From Mesorhizobium sp. B2-4-3 (GTDB lineage Bacteria > Pseudomonadota > Alphaproteobacteria > Rhizobiales > Rhizobiaceae), in the NCBI RefSeq assembly GCF_006442815.1, contig NZ_VFVL01000007.1:124001-188000 (forward strand): a stretch of DNA of 64,000 nucleotides, written 5' to 3'. Position 1 is the stretch's first letter. Each line of letters opens with the position of its first letter. Position numbers and translations under genes: made by a program. Below are positions 52,316 to 61,695 of the stretch, one piece after another. The notes beneath the pieces are model-generated. The model was not told the origin of the DNA, ran no database searches, and saw only the letters and a program-made list of their open reading frames with translations.

Positions 52316-54013
52316 ATGTCAGCTGCTAATCCGTCTCGCGACGATTTCGCGAGCATGCTCGAAGAATCATTCACCGCCGGCCATTCCGGCGAGGGCCAGG
52401 TTGTCCGGGGCACGATCACCGCGATCGAAAAGGACATGGCCATCATCGATGTCGGCCTCAAGGTCGAAGGCCGCGTGCCGCTGAAGGAATTCGGCGCCAA
52501 GGGCAAGGAATCCTCCCTCAAGGTCGGCGACACCGTCGAAGTCTATGTCGAGCGCATCGAGAACGCGCTTGGCGAAGCCATGCTGTCGCGCGAGAAGGCT
52601 CGCCGCGAGGAGAGCTGGGTGCGTCTCGAAGAGAAGTTCACCAAGGGTGAGCGCGTCGAAGGCGTCATCTTCAACCAGGTCAAGGGCGGCTTCACCGTCG
52701 ACCTCGACGGCGCCGTGGCGTTCCTGCCGCGCAGCCAGGTCGACATCCGTCCGATCCGCGACGTCACCCCGCTGATGCACAACCCGCAGCCCTTCGAGAT
52801 CCTCAAGATGGATCGCCGCCGCGGCAACATCGTGGTGTCGCGCCGCACCGTGCTCGAGGAGAGCCGCGCCGAACAGCGTTCGGAAATCGTGCAGAACCTC
52901 GAGGAAGGCCAGGTGGTCGAAGGCGTGGTCAAGAACATCACCGACTACGGTGCGTTCGTCGACCTCGGCGGTATCGACGGCCTGTTGCATGTCACCGACA
53001 TGGCATGGCGCCGCGTCAACCATCCGACCGAGATCCTCAACATCGGCCAGACGGTCAAGGTGCAGATCATCCGCATCAACCAGGAAACCCACCGCATCTC
53101 GCTCGGCATGAAGCAGCTCGAGTCGGATCCGTGGTCGGATATCGGCACCAAGTTCCCGATCGGCAAGAAGATCAAGGGCACCGTCACCAACATCACCGAC
53201 TACGGCGCGTTCGTTGAGCTGGAGCCGGGCATCGAGGGCCTCATCCACGTTTCGGAAATGTCGTGGACGAAAAAGAACGTGCACCCCGGCAAGATCCTGT
53301 CGACGACGCAGGAAGTCGACGTGGTGGTGCTCGAGGTCGATCCGGCCAAGCGCCGCATCTCGCTCGGCCTCAAGCAGACGCTGGAAAACCCGTGGCAGGC
53401 TTTCGCCTCGAGCCATCCGGTCGGCAGCCAGGTCGAGGGCGAGGTCAAGAACAAGACCGAGTTCGGCCTGTTCATCGGCCTGGAAGGCGACGTGGACGGC
53501 ATGGTGCACCTTTCCGACCTCGACTGGACCCGTCCGGGCGAGCAGGTCATCGAAGAGTACAACCGCGGCGACGTGGTCAAGGCGCAGGTGCTCGACGTCG
53601 ACATCGAGAAGGAGCGCATCTCGCTCGGCATCAAGCAACTGGCCCGTGACGCTGTCGGCGAAGCGGCCACCAGCGGCGAGCTGCGCAAGAACGCCGTCGT
53701 CACCTGCGAGGTCATCGGCGTGAAGGATGGCGGTCTGGACGTGCGGCTGGTCGACAGCGGCATCGAGACCTTCATCAAGCGTTCGGACCTTTCGCGCGAC
53801 CGCGACGAGCAGCGCCCCGAGCGCTTCACCGTCGGCCAGAAGGTCGATGCCCGCGTCATCGCCTTCGACAAGAAGACCCGCAAGCTGCAGGTCTCGATCA
53901 AGGCGCTGGAAATCGCCGAGGAAAAGGAAGCGGTCGCCCAGTACGGCTCGACCGACTCCGGCGCCTCACTGGGCGATATCCTGGGCGCGGCGCTGAAGAA
54001 GCAGGGCAATTAA
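52316..54013 (+). CDS. rpsA: 30S ribosomal protein S1
   Basis: A 565-residue protein with six S1 RNA-binding repeats; the third to sixth are easy to see (GVVKNITDYGAFVDLGGIDG, GTVTNITDYGAFVELEPGIEG, EVKNKTEFGLFIGLEGDVDG, EVIGVKDGGLDVRLVDSGIE). It delivers mRNA to the ribosome. The start at 52316 has AGGAGA at the right distance. The 193-base spacer after cmk would hold its leader and a promoter; I see no certain motif. A strong terminator follows. Confidence 0.97.
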   Translation: MSAANPSRDDFASMLEESFTAGHSGEGQVVRGTITAIEKDMAIIDVGLKVEGRVPLKEFGAKGKESSLKVGDTVEVYVERIENALGEAMLSREKARREESWVRLEEKFTKGERVEGVIFNQVKGGFTVDLDGAVAFLPRSQVDIRPIRDVTPLMHNPQPFEILKMDRRRGNIVVSRRTVLEESRAEQRSEIVQNLEEGQVVEGVVKNITDYGAFVDLGGIDGLLHVTDMAWRRVNHPTEILNIGQTVKVQIIRINQETHRISLGMKQLESDPWSDIGTKFPIGKKIKGTVTNITDYGAFVELEPGIEGLIHVSEMSWTKKNVHPGKILSTTQEVDVVVLEVDPAKRRISLGLKQTLENPWQAFASSHPVGSQVEGEVKNKTEFGLFIGLEGDVDGMVHLSDLDWTRPGEQVIEEYNRGDVVKAQVLDVDIEKERISLGIKQLARDAVGEAATSGELRKNAVVTCEVIGVKDGGLDVRLVDSGIETFIKRSDLSRDRDEQRPERFTVGQKVDARVIAFDKKTRKLQVSIKALEIAEEKEAVAQYGSTDSGASLGDILGAALKKQGN

Positions 54014-54040
54014 GCCAAGCCTCTTCAACTGACGAATAGC

Positions 54041-54072
54041 AAAAACCCGCCGGAGCGATCCGGCGGGTTTTT
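54041..54072 (+). terminator. Rho-independent terminator of rpsA
   Basis: AAAACCCGCCGGA-GCGA-TCCGGCGGGTTTT forms a 13-base-pair GC-rich stem with a four-base loop, followed by TTCTTTTG. It starts 28 bases after the rpsA stop. The A-run on the left also makes it usable from the other strand. Confidence 0.92.
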
Positions 54073-54088
54073 CTTTTGTCGGCATATC

Positions 54089-54153
54089 AGAGCAATTCCA
54101 GGAAAAGTGTCCGCGGTTTTCCGTCCGGAATTGCTTAAAGCAAAGAGATAGAG
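54089..54153. repeat. Palindromic intergenic repeat, copy 4 (reverse orientation)
   Basis: AGAGCAATTCCAGGAAAAGTG, CGGTTTTCCGTCCGGAATTGC and CAAAGAGATAGAG are the complements of the blocks in the copies at 4375 and 6684. It contains an inner dyad GCAATTCC/GGAATTGC. It lacks the CGTTTC-GAAACG hairpin end. It lies between the rpsA terminator and the convergent SDR. Confidence 0.72.
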
Positions 54154-54154
54154 T

Positions 54155-54862
54155 TCAGGCCCGGCCGTAGAGCGGCACCAGCGTGCCGCTCATGACCTGG
54201 TTGGTAGGCGAGGCGAGGTAGGCGATCGCTTCCGCCGCGGCTTCGAGGCTGACCCATTTGGCGAAATCGGCGTCGGGCATGTCGGCGCGGTTGGCGGGCG
54301 TGTCGAGCGTCGAGGGTGCCACGGCGTTGACGAGGATGCCCTTGCCCTTCAACTCCTCGGCCATGGCCACCGTCATCGCCGCGACCGCCGCCTTGCTTGC
54401 GGCATAGGCGACCATGCCGGAGCCGCGCCTCGGATCGAGCCCGGCGCGCGCCGTGACATTGACGATGCGGCCGGCCGTGTTGGACTCCAGCATCGAGCGC
54501 ACCGCGGCGCGGCTGCACAGGAAGGCCGTGCGGGCGTTGGTGTCCATCATCTCGGCGAAGGAGGCCGACTCGATCTTTTCCACCGGCGCCATGGTGAAGC
54601 CGCCGGCAAGGTGAATCGAAGCCCAGAGCTCGGGCACCTGGTGGTAGAAAGCTTCGACCTTGGCCGAATCCGACAGGTCGACATTATGCGCCAGATGCAC
54701 GCTGGCGTGGGCTGCGTAAGGAAAATGCGGCGGGGCCGCCGCGTGGGCATTGGGCACGTGGCAGATCGCGCCCTGCTCCAGCAATCTACCGACAACCGCG
54801 CCGCCGAGCGCCCCAGTGCCACCCGTCACCACGACATGCCTGCCGTTAAGCGTTTCCGTCAT
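54155..54862 (-). CDS. Short-chain dehydrogenase/reductase of unknown substrate
   Basis: A 235-residue SDR with TGGTGALGGAVVGRL at the cofactor site, HLAGGF in place of NNAG, Ser/Thr in NVTARAG and the YAASK Tyr/Lys pair. The catalytic Ser position reads Thr (VNVTARAG), which is unusual but tolerated in some SDRs. It stands alone: the rpsA block converges on it, and 196 bases without clear motif separate it from the decarboxylase gene on the same strand. Confidence 0.8.
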   Translation of the reverse strand: MTETLNGRHVVVTGGTGALGGAVVGRLLEQGAICHVPNAHAAAPPHFPYAAHASVHLAHNVDLSDSAKVEAFYHQVPELWASIHLAGGFTMAPVEKIESASFAEMMDTNARTAFLCSRAAVRSMLESNTAGRIVNVTARAGLDPRRGSGMVAYAASKAAVAAMTVAMAEELKGKGILVNAVAPSTLDTPANRADMPDADFAKWVSLEAAAEAIAYLASPTNQVMSGTLVPLYGRA

Positions 54863-55058
54863 ACTTCGAGCGCTCCTGTCATTTTTTATGATTATATCTT
54901 GGGTTATGCCGCCCCAGGCTCGAACGTCGCGCCTTTCGCGTCGTCACTCAATTGAAATATCGACATGGCAGGCGCAGCGTCTTTGCATGCGTCGGACAGT
55001 GGCAGGCGGCATCATTTTGCCGGCGCCGGAAGGGCCAGCCGGCAGAGGCACCAGTCTT

Positions 55059-56639
55059 TCAGTCGACGGTGATTTCAATGACGCGCGGCTTGCCGGCCGC
55101 CCGGGCGCGCTTCAGCGCCACGGCAAGACCACCGGCCCCGGCCAGCCGCTCGGCCTCGATGCCATAGGCCTCGGCGAGCTTGCAGAAATCCGGCGGCGCC
55201 GGCGATACGCCGACCGGCTCGACGCCGACATCGAGCATCGAGGTCTCGATCTCGCGATAGCCGCGGTTGTTCCAGACGACGAAGATCACCGGCGCTTCGG
55301 CGTCGAGCGCGGCGCCGATTTCCGGCAAGGTGAACTGGAAACCTCCGTCGCCGGTGAGGCACACCACCGGCGCCTCGGGCACTGCAAGTGCGGCGCCGAT
55401 CGCCGCCGGCGGACCGTAGCCCAACGCGCCGAAGCCCGTCGCCGCGTTGAACCAGCCGCCCGGACGGTCGTGGTCGTAATAGAGGTTGGCGGCATAGATC
55501 GGCTGGGTCGAGTCGCCGACGATGATGGCGCCCGGCAGCGCGTCGCGGATCGCCTCCACGGCGCGCACCTGCGCCAAATACTCGGGCTTCAATTCAGCCA
55601 GCGCTGCCTTGCGCGCGGCGGCCGCACGAGCCTCGCCATCGCTTGCCGCGGCATGGCCGAGCCCGATCGCCGCAAGCAGAGCCTCGATGCCTTCGGCGCA
55701 ATCCGCCTGGATGCCGACCGTCACCGGCCGGCGCGCGATCTGGTCGGCGCCGATATCGATACGGATCAGGTTCGGCGGCAGCACGAAGCCGCCGTCGCCA
55801 TAGCCGTCATAATCGGTCGGGCCGAATTCGGTGCCGGCGGCAATCACCAGATCGGCGTCCGCCATCGATGCACGCACTGCCTTGAGGCTGGGACTCGCCG
55901 GCACGCACAGCGGATGACCATGCAGCAGGCCACGCGCATTGGCGGTTTCGATGACGGGCGCGCCAAGCGTCGCGGCCAGACGGCGCAGCGCCGCGTCGGC
56001 CTTCCTTGCGCCGCCGCCGGCGAGGATCAGCGGCCGGCGTGCGGCCTTGATGAGCTTTGCCGCTTCGGCAATCGCCGCAGGAGCCGGAGCGGGCGGCGCG
56101 GCGTTGCTCAGCGCTGCCGCGATATCGTCGGCGGGCCTCACCATGACGTCGGTGGGGATTTCGATATGAACCGGCCCCGGCCGCTCCGACGAAAACAGCG
56201 CGAAGGCGCGGGCGAGAGCGCCCGGCAGCTGCCCGGCCTCGGTGACACGCTCGGAAGACAACGCGACCTTTTCCATCATACCGCGCTGGTCGGGCAGCTC
56301 ATGCAGGAAGCCCAACCCCTTGCCCAGCGTATCGGTTGCGTTGACGCCGGAGATCACCAGCATCGGCACAGAATCGGCGCGCGCCTGGCCCATGGCGGTG
56401 ATGGTGTTGGTCAGCCCCGGTCCGGTGATGACGAAGGCGACGCCGGGACGGCCGCCGGCGCGCGCATAACCGTCGGCCATGAAGCCGGCGCCCTGCTCGT
56501 GGCGCGGCGTGACGTGGCGGATCTTCGAGCGCGCCAGGCCGCGATAGAGCTCGACCGTATGCACGCCCGGAATGCCGAAGACGGTGTCGACGCCATGCGC
56601 TTCGAGCAACGTGATCAGCGCCTCGCCGATGGTGGTCAT
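55059..56639 (-). CDS. ThDP-dependent decarboxylase, AruI-like (5-guanidino-2-oxopentanoate decarboxylase)
   Basis: A 526-residue enzyme of the acetolactate-synthase/pyruvate-decarboxylase family: catalytic Glu48 (RHEQGAGFMADGYAR) and the ThDP motif GDGGFQFTLPEIG ... WNN. The overall pattern, including GVHTVELYRGL and MLDVGVEPVGVSP, matches proteins annotated as 2-ketoarginine decarboxylase AruI of the arginine transaminase route. The ATG at 56639 overlaps the TetR stop (ATGA). The neighbouring amidino-hydrolase and LAO-type transporter support a guanidino substrate, but the transaminase is not in the window. Confidence 0.75.
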   Translation of the reverse strand: MTTIGEALITLLEAHGVDTVFGIPGVHTVELYRGLARSKIRHVTPRHEQGAGFMADGYARAGGRPGVAFVITGPGLTNTITAMGQARADSVPMLVISGVNATDTLGKGLGFLHELPDQRGMMEKVALSSERVTEAGQLPGALARAFALFSSERPGPVHIEIPTDVMVRPADDIAAALSNAAPPAPAPAAIAEAAKLIKAARRPLILAGGGARKADAALRRLAATLGAPVIETANARGLLHGHPLCVPASPSLKAVRASMADADLVIAAGTEFGPTDYDGYGDGGFVLPPNLIRIDIGADQIARRPVTVGIQADCAEGIEALLAAIGLGHAAASDGEARAAAARKAALAELKPEYLAQVRAVEAIRDALPGAIIVGDSTQPIYAANLYYDHDRPGGWFNAATGFGALGYGPPAAIGAALAVPEAPVVCLTGDGGFQFTLPEIGAALDAEAPVIFVVWNNRGYREIETSMLDVGVEPVGVSPAPPDFCKLAEAYGIEAERLAGAGGLAVALKRARAAGKPRVIEITVD

Positions 56640-57277
56640 TGGTTTCCTCCCTTTTCTGGCGCCAAGCCGAGCTCGGCCTCTATGGCTTTGACGCCTATCG
56701 CCGCCAACTCGCCGGGCGAGAACATCTCTGCGGCCAGGCAGCCTTCGATCCAGAGCCCGTCGATGATCGCATTGATCGCTATGGCATGATGGCGCAGCTT
56801 GCCTGCATCCGGCTTGCGCCGCTCGGCGGCGAGCACTTCGGCCACGACCGCTTCCACCTCGTTGCGGAAGCCGAGGTAGCCTTCGCGGTGGGCACGGGCG
56901 AGCGTCGGATCCGCATTGGCGCGGCCAAGGAAGGTTGCCCAAAGCGAAAACACCCGCTGGTCGATGATCGGCGCATTGAGGTTGGCGGTGACGAAAGCCG
57001 CGAGGCGTTGGCGCGGCGAGGCGTCTTCCATGACCAATGCCGCTTTCGCCTGCTCGGTCATGCGGCCGACCAGCGCCGTATAGGCTTCCTGCAGCAATTC
57101 TTCCTTGCCTGGAAAATAGTGCCGGATCAGCCCGGCGGTGACGCCGGCCCGCAAGGCGATGGTGCGCAAGGTAGCGCCCTGAAGGCCATATTCCGCCACG
57201 CTGTCGAGCGTCGCGTCGATCAGATCCTGCCGCCGCCGCTCCTCGCCCTCACGGCGGAACTTGCGGCGCGCATTCAT
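56636..57277 (-). CDS. TetR-family regulator, BetI-like
   Basis: A 213-residue regulator with an N-terminal helix-turn-helix (RRRQDLIDATLDSVAEYGLQGATLRTIALRAGVTAGLIRHYFPGKEELL) and a helical ligand domain (DQRVFSLWATFLGRA; DGLWIEGCLAAE) like that of BetI. The ATG at 57277 overlaps the stop of the hydrolase gene by four bases and its own stop overlaps the decarboxylase start, so all three are coupled. The palindrome at 58175 is a candidate operator for both divergent units. Confidence 0.85.
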   Translation of the reverse strand: MNARRKFRREGEERRRQDLIDATLDSVAEYGLQGATLRTIALRAGVTAGLIRHYFPGKEELLQEAYTALVGRMTEQAKAALVMEDASPRQRLAAFVTANLNAPIIDQRVFSLWATFLGRANADPTLARAHREGYLGFRNEVEAVVAEVLAAERRKPDAGKLRHHAIAINAIIDGLWIEGCLAAEMFSPGELAAIGVKAIEAELGLAPEKGGNQ

Positions 57278-58146
57278 TGGCGCAGGATCGGCCGCGTCAG
57301 GCATGTCGGCCCGCCTTCGCAGGCGATGCAGAGCGCGTCCGCCTCGAATATATCAACCGTGCAGCCGGCGGCTTCCATCGCGGCCTTGGTCTTGGGAAAG
57401 CCTGCAACGGCGATGACCTTGTGCGGGCTGGTCGGCAGCACGTTCAGGCTGAGGCCGTTGGAAGCGGCGAACTCTTCGGCGTCGCCTTCGACCAGCCGGA
57501 TGCCGCGCGCCTTCAGCATCTGGTAGAACGTAGCCGGCAGAAGCGGCGAATAGACCAGGGCAAGGTCGTCGGCCAGCGGGCTGATCACCGACATCAGATG
57601 CAGGCATGCCTCTTCGCCCTGCCACAGCGGCAGATCGAAGCCATAGACGGAAATGCCCAGCGGCGTCAGCAGGTTGGAAACCTGCTGGATGCCTTCCTGG
57701 TTGGAGCGCACACCGCGCCCGATCGCTAGCGTGCGGGCATCCACCCATACGCAGTCGCCGCCTTCGACCTGGCCAGGCGCCTCGATCCGGCCGAGGACCG
57801 GAATGCCCAGTCTCTTGTAGGTTTCCTCATGCAGCGAGGGCTCCTTGGCGCGCAATGGCTTGCCCATGGACAGGATCAGCGCGCCGCGGTCGGTCATCAG
57901 CGACGGGTCATGCGTGAACACCGAATCCGAAAGGCCGTCGGCCGTGTCCTCGATCCATTCGATCTCGGCGCCGGAAGCCGCCACCAGCTCGGCAAGCAGC
58001 GCATGCTGCGAAGCGGCCTTCGCCGGGTTGAATCCCGGGCCATAGTGCCAGGCGGCCCTGTCGGCGTCGCGCATGGCGTTGGCCGCCGACCGCATCAGAA
58101 CGCGCCGTAGCGGCGCCGCCATGGACTGTGATCCGAAAGCGCTCAT
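57274..58146 (-). CDS. Arginine deiminase/dimethylarginine hydrolase-like amidinohydrolase
   Basis: A 290-residue protein of the guanidino-group-modifying superfamily. The expected catalytic elements are present: Asp80 (FTHDP), Glu128 and Asp131 in VEGGD, His183 (CLHLMSVIS) and nucleophile Cys282 in GGPTCLTRPI. Relatives hydrolyse arginine, methylated arginines or transfer amidino groups. The short length fits DDAH rather than full arginine deiminase (about 400). First gene of the minus-strand operon; the substrate is inferred from family and context. Confidence 0.82.
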   Translation of the reverse strand: MSAFGSQSMAAPLRRVLMRSAANAMRDADRAAWHYGPGFNPAKAASQHALLAELVAASGAEIEWIEDTADGLSDSVFTHDPSLMTDRGALILSMGKPLRAKEPSLHEETYKRLGIPVLGRIEAPGQVEGGDCVWVDARTLAIGRGVRSNQEGIQQVSNLLTPLGISVYGFDLPLWQGEEACLHLMSVISPLADDLALVYSPLLPATFYQMLKARGIRLVEGDAEEFAASNGLSLNVLPTSPHKVIAVAGFPKTKAAMEAAGCTVDIFEADALCIACEGGPTCLTRPILRQ

Positions 58147-58174
58147 CGATGCCCTTTTAAGATGAAAAAAATCG

Positions 58175-58185
58175 TGAAAATTTCA
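58175..58185. promoter_or_regulatory. Candidate TetR operator between divergent operons
   Basis: TGAAAATTTCA is a palindrome centred on an A, 29 bases upstream of the hydrolase start, in an AT-rich block that continues with GGCTATTTATACACTT. The plus-strand transporter begins about 170 bases away, so one site could serve both directions. Confidence 0.4.
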
Positions 58186-58356
58186 TGAAAGGCTATTTAT
58201 ACACTTGCGCAACAAGGCCGCAAGTGCCGTAATGAGCGGGATTGACGGGCTCGCGCTGCCGGGTCCATGCTGAAGTCTGGAGCGGGCAATACAGCGTATG
58301 TTGATTAGCCGGATAGACGTTCGACGACCTGCCATCGGCCAGATAGAGGCCACCCG

Positions 58357-59172
58357 GTGAGCGCGGCAGGAGCCGCCGCAGCCCAATCCGGCAAGGCGCA
58401 GAACGGCGCAGCCGAAGCCATCCATGTCGAAAACCTGCACAAGAAATTCGGCCAGTTGCACGTGCTGAAAGGCGTTTCGCTGTCGGCGCGCGACGGCGAG
58501 GTGGTCGCCGTCATCGGCGGATCCGGTTCCGGCAAGTCGACGCTGTTGCGCTGCATCAACTGCCTGGAGAACCCGACCAGCGGCATCATCCGGGTCAATG
58601 GCGAGGAGATCAAGCTCAAGGCCGACAGCCACGGCCACACCGTTCCGGCCGACCGCAGGCAAATCGAGCGGATCCGCTCCCGGCTCGGCATGGTGTTCCA
58701 GAATTTCAACCTGTGGAGCCACATGACGCTGATCGAGAACGTCATCGAGGTTCCGGTGCATGTGCTCGGCGTCAAACGCGGCGAAGCGATCGCCCAGGCC
58801 GAGAAGCTGCTCGCCCGCGTCGGGCTGGCGGAAAAGCGCGACGTCTATCCGGCCTTCCTGTCCGGCGGCCAGCAGCAGCGGGCCGCGATCGCCCGCGCGC
58901 TGGCGATCAATCCGCGCGTCATGCTGTTCGACGAACCGACTTCCGCGCTCGATCCCGAGCTGGTCGGCGAGGTGCTGAAAGTCATCGGCGACCTGGCGCG
59001 CGAGGGGCGCACCATGGTGCTGGTGACCCATGAAATGAAGTTCGCCCGCGAGGTCGCGACGCATGTCGTCTATCTCTACAACGGGCTGGTCGAGGAAGAA
59101 GGTCCGCCGGAACAACTGTTCGGCGCGCCCAAATCCGAAAGGCTCAAGCAATTCCTCCGCAATGTCGGCTAG
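58357..59172 (+). CDS. Polar amino-acid ABC transporter ATPase (HisP/AotP type)
   Basis: A 271-residue ATPase: Walker A GGSGSGKST, signature LSGGQQQR, Walker B VMLFDEPTSALDPE and the family insert NGEEIKLKADSHGHTVPADRRQIERIRSRLGMVFQNFNLWSHMT, characteristic of HisP/GlnQ enzymes for basic amino acids. The GTG start at 58357 is preceded by GAGG. First gene of a plus-strand operon divergent from the amidinohydrolase unit. Confidence 0.9.
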   Translation: MSAAGAAAAQSGKAQNGAAEAIHVENLHKKFGQLHVLKGVSLSARDGEVVAVIGGSGSGKSTLLRCINCLENPTSGIIRVNGEEIKLKADSHGHTVPADRRQIERIRSRLGMVFQNFNLWSHMTLIENVIEVPVHVLGVKRGEAIAQAEKLLARVGLAEKRDVYPAFLSGGQQQRAAIARALAINPRVMLFDEPTSALDPELVGEVLKVIGDLAREGRTMVLVTHEMKFAREVATHVVYLYNGLVEEEGPPEQLFGAPKSERLKQFLRNVG

Positions 59173-59229
59173 GTGCCGGCATCAAGCGGAGCGAAAAACC
59201 GGGAACAACAACAAACTGGGAGTCCTGAC

Positions 59230-60027
59230 ATGAAGACTGTTCTGAAGACATTCGCCGCCGCGCTGCTTCTTGGCGTCGCGGCGATGGGCGGCGTGGCCAA
59301 GGCCGAGCAGGTCAAGATCGGCGTCGCCGCCGAACCCTACCCGCCCTTCACCTCGCCCGATGCCAGCGGCAAATGGGTGGGCTGGGAGATCGACTTCGTC
59401 GACGCCGTCTGCGCCGAAGAGAAACTCGACTGCGTCATCACGCCGGTTGCCTGGGACGGCATCATCCCGGCGCTGACGACGAAGAAGATCGACGCCATCG
59501 TCTCCTCGATGTCGATCACCGCCGAGCGCGAGAAGACGATCGACTTCTCGGACAAGTACTATAACACCCCGACCGCGATCATCGGACCGAAGGACCAGAA
59601 GTTCGGCGCCACGCCGGACGACCTCAAGGGCAAGGTGATCGGCGTCCAGGTCTCGACCGTGCATGCCGTGTACGCCAAGAAGCATTTCACCGGGGCGCAG
59701 GAGATCAAGGAATACCAGACCCAGGATGAGGCCAACCAGGATCTGGCCGCCGGCCGTATCGACGCGGTGCAGGCCGACTCGATCGCGCTCGGCGAATTCC
59801 TGAAGTCGGACCAGGGCAAGGCCTGCTGCGACCTGAAGGGAATGGTGGCCCCGGACGATGCGGTGCTTGGACCGGGCGTCGGCGCCGGTATCCGCAAGGA
59901 AGACACCGCGCTCAAGGAAAAATTCAACGCCGGCATCAAGGCGATCCGCGCCAACGGCAAATATGACGAGATCTCGAAGAAGTATTTCGACTTCGACATC
60001 TATGGCGGCGCCACGCAGTCGAACTGA
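59230..60027 (+). CDS. Basic amino-acid periplasmic binding protein (LAO/HisJ type)
   Basis: A 265-residue binding protein with a Sec signal ending VAKA-EQVKIG. EPYPPFTSPDASGKWVGWEIDFVDAVC and IPALTTKKIDAIVSSMSITAEREKTIDFSDKYY are hallmarks of the lysine/arginine/ornithine- and histidine-binding proteins, including the disulfide Cys pair around residues 56-63. Arginine, ornithine or a modified arginine is the likely ligand given the divergent genes. Confidence 0.9.
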   Translation: MKTVLKTFAAALLLGVAAMGGVAKAEQVKIGVAAEPYPPFTSPDASGKWVGWEIDFVDAVCAEEKLDCVITPVAWDGIIPALTTKKIDAIVSSMSITAEREKTIDFSDKYYNTPTAIIGPKDQKFGATPDDLKGKVIGVQVSTVHAVYAKKHFTGAQEIKEYQTQDEANQDLAAGRIDAVQADSIALGEFLKSDQGKACCDLKGMVAPDDAVLGPGVGAGIRKEDTALKEKFNAGIKAIRANGKYDEISKKYFDFDIYGGATQSN

Positions 60028-60046
60028 GTCCTCTTGCAATGAGTGA

Positions 60047-60070
60047 GGGCATGGCGTCCGCGCCATGCCC
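60047..60070 (+). promoter_or_regulatory. Stem-loop between binding protein and permease
   Basis: GGGCATGGCG-TCCG-CGCCATGCCC is a perfect 10-base-pair stem with a four-base loop, 19 bases after the binding-protein stop. Its right arm contains the ATG at 60065, a possible but probably unused start of the permease frame. No U-run follows. Confidence 0.7.
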
Positions 60071-60175
60071 GACCTTGCCACGCATGCGCGCCGCCGACCT
60101 TGCCGTCGGTGGCTTGCCAGCAATCCGGGGGCGAAGCTGATCGACGTCTTTCTTCCGGCCTCCGCGGCCGGCATC

Positions 60176-60886
60176 ATGGAACTCCTGTCGCCCGTGGCGC
60201 CCGGCTGGGGCGGCACGCTGCTGGTCGGCCTTCTGCATTCGATCGAGATCGCCATCGGCGCCACCTGCCTCGGCCTCATGATCGGCACCGCCGGCGCCTT
60301 CGGCAAGCTCTATGGCGGCCCGGTGACGCGCGACCTGCTCGCGGTCTACACGACCGTCGTGCGCGCCGTGCCGGAACTGGTGCTGATCCTGCTGCTCTAT
60401 TACGCCGGCACCGACCTCATCAACCAGGTGCTGACGGCGATCGGCTACAGCCGTGTCGACATCAGCGGGCTCGCGGCCGGCATTTTCGTGCTGGGTTTCG
60501 TCCAGGGCGCCTATTCGACCGAAGTCATCCGCGGTGCCATCCTCGCCATCCCGCAAGGCCAGATCGAGGCCGCCCGCGCCTACGGGATGTCGCCAGGCCT
60601 GATGCTGCGACGCATCACTGTGCCGGCGATGCTGCCCTTCGCCATCCCCGGCCTCGCCAATCTGTGGCTCATCGCCACCAAGGACACCGCGCTGCTTGCC
60701 GTCGTCGGTTTCTTCGAGCTCACCCTTGCAACGCGCCAGGCGGCCGGCGTGACCAAGGCCTACCTTCTTTTCTATCTTGCGGCCGGCGCGCTCTATCTCG
60801 CGCTCTCGCTGTTCTCCAACCTGATCATCGGCCGCGTCGAGGCCTGGTCGCGGCGCGGCATGCCCTCCGTCAGGGAGGCGCGCTGA
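60176..60886 (+). CDS. Polar amino-acid ABC transporter permease (HisQ type)
   Basis: A 236-residue permease with about five spans and the loop QGQIEAARAYGMSPGLMLRRITVPAMLP that contacts the ATPase. The frame is open from the ATG at 60065, but that codon lies in a hairpin and adds 37 Arg-rich residues not seen in HisQ proteins. The ATG at 60176 puts MELLSPVAPGWGGTLLVGLL at the usual distance from the first helix. The 60065 start cannot be excluded. Its stop overlaps the next start by one base. Confidence 0.82.
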   Translation: MELLSPVAPGWGGTLLVGLLHSIEIAIGATCLGLMIGTAGAFGKLYGGPVTRDLLAVYTTVVRAVPELVLILLLYYAGTDLINQVLTAIGYSRVDISGLAAGIFVLGFVQGAYSTEVIRGAILAIPQGQIEAARAYGMSPGLMLRRITVPAMLPFAIPGLANLWLIATKDTALLAVVGFFELTLATRQAAGVTKAYLLFYLAAGALYLALSLFSNLIIGRVEAWSRRGMPSVREAR

Positions 60887-61695
60887 TGTCCGCCGAAGCC
60901 TCCGCGATCAACATGGCGGCGCGCGCCTCGATCTGGCTCAAACCCCACCGCATCGTGCTGATCCTGATCGCGCTGGCGCTGGTCTTCTGCGCCGCGTTCT
61001 TCATGCGCTGGGACTGGCTGCCGCAATATTGGGAAATGGGCCTGATGGGCATATGGCGGGCGCTTTGGATCCTCGCCGTCACCTGCGCGCTGGGCTTTGC
61101 GCTGGCCGTGCCGCTCGGGCTCGCCCAGGCAGGCGGACCGATCTGGTTCTCGGTACCGGCGAAGGTCTTCTGCACCATCATCCGGGGAACGCCGCTGCTC
61201 CTGCAGCTCTGGCTGCTCTATTACGGCCTCGGCTCGATCTTTCCGCAATATCCGTGGATCCGCGAATCCTGGCTTTGGCCGTATCTGCGGCAAGCCTGGC
61301 CGTATGGCGTGGTGGCGCTGACCTTCTCCTTCGCCGGCTATGAAGGTGAAGTGATGCGCGGCGCCTTCGCCGGCGTGCCGCGCGGACAGTTGGAGGCCGC
61401 CCGCGCGTTCGGCATGAGCCGCTGGAAAATCTTCCAGCGCATCTGGTTGCCGCAGGCCTTCTACCGTGCGCTGCCGACGCTGACCGGCGAAACCGTGCTG
61501 CAGTTGAAGTCGACCCCGCTGGTGGCGACGATCAGCGTCATCGATATCTTCGCCGTCTCCTCCAAGGTGCGCCAGGACACCTACCTGACCTATGAGCCTT
61601 TGCTGCTCTTGGCGCTGATCTATATGACGATCACCGGCATCCTGGTCTTCGTCTTCAGTCGGATCGAGGCTCGGATTCCGGTCAAGATCGGGTAG
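60886..61695 (+). CDS. Polar amino-acid ABC transporter permease (HisM type)
   Basis: A 269-residue permease: spans from about residue 23, FCTIIRGTPLLLQLWLLYYGLGSI, and the loop RGQLEAARAFGMSRWKIFQRIWLPQAF. It pairs with the HisQ-type subunit. The next gene follows after an inverted repeat. Confidence 0.9.
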   Translation: MSAEASAINMAARASIWLKPHRIVLILIALALVFCAAFFMRWDWLPQYWEMGLMGIWRALWILAVTCALGFALAVPLGLAQAGGPIWFSVPAKVFCTIIRGTPLLLQLWLLYYGLGSIFPQYPWIRESWLWPYLRQAWPYGVVALTFSFAGYEGEVMRGAFAGVPRGQLEAARAFGMSRWKIFQRIWLPQAFYRALPTLTGETVLQLKSTPLVATISVIDIFAVSSKVRQDTYLTYEPLLLLALIYMTITGILVFVFSRIEARIPVKIG

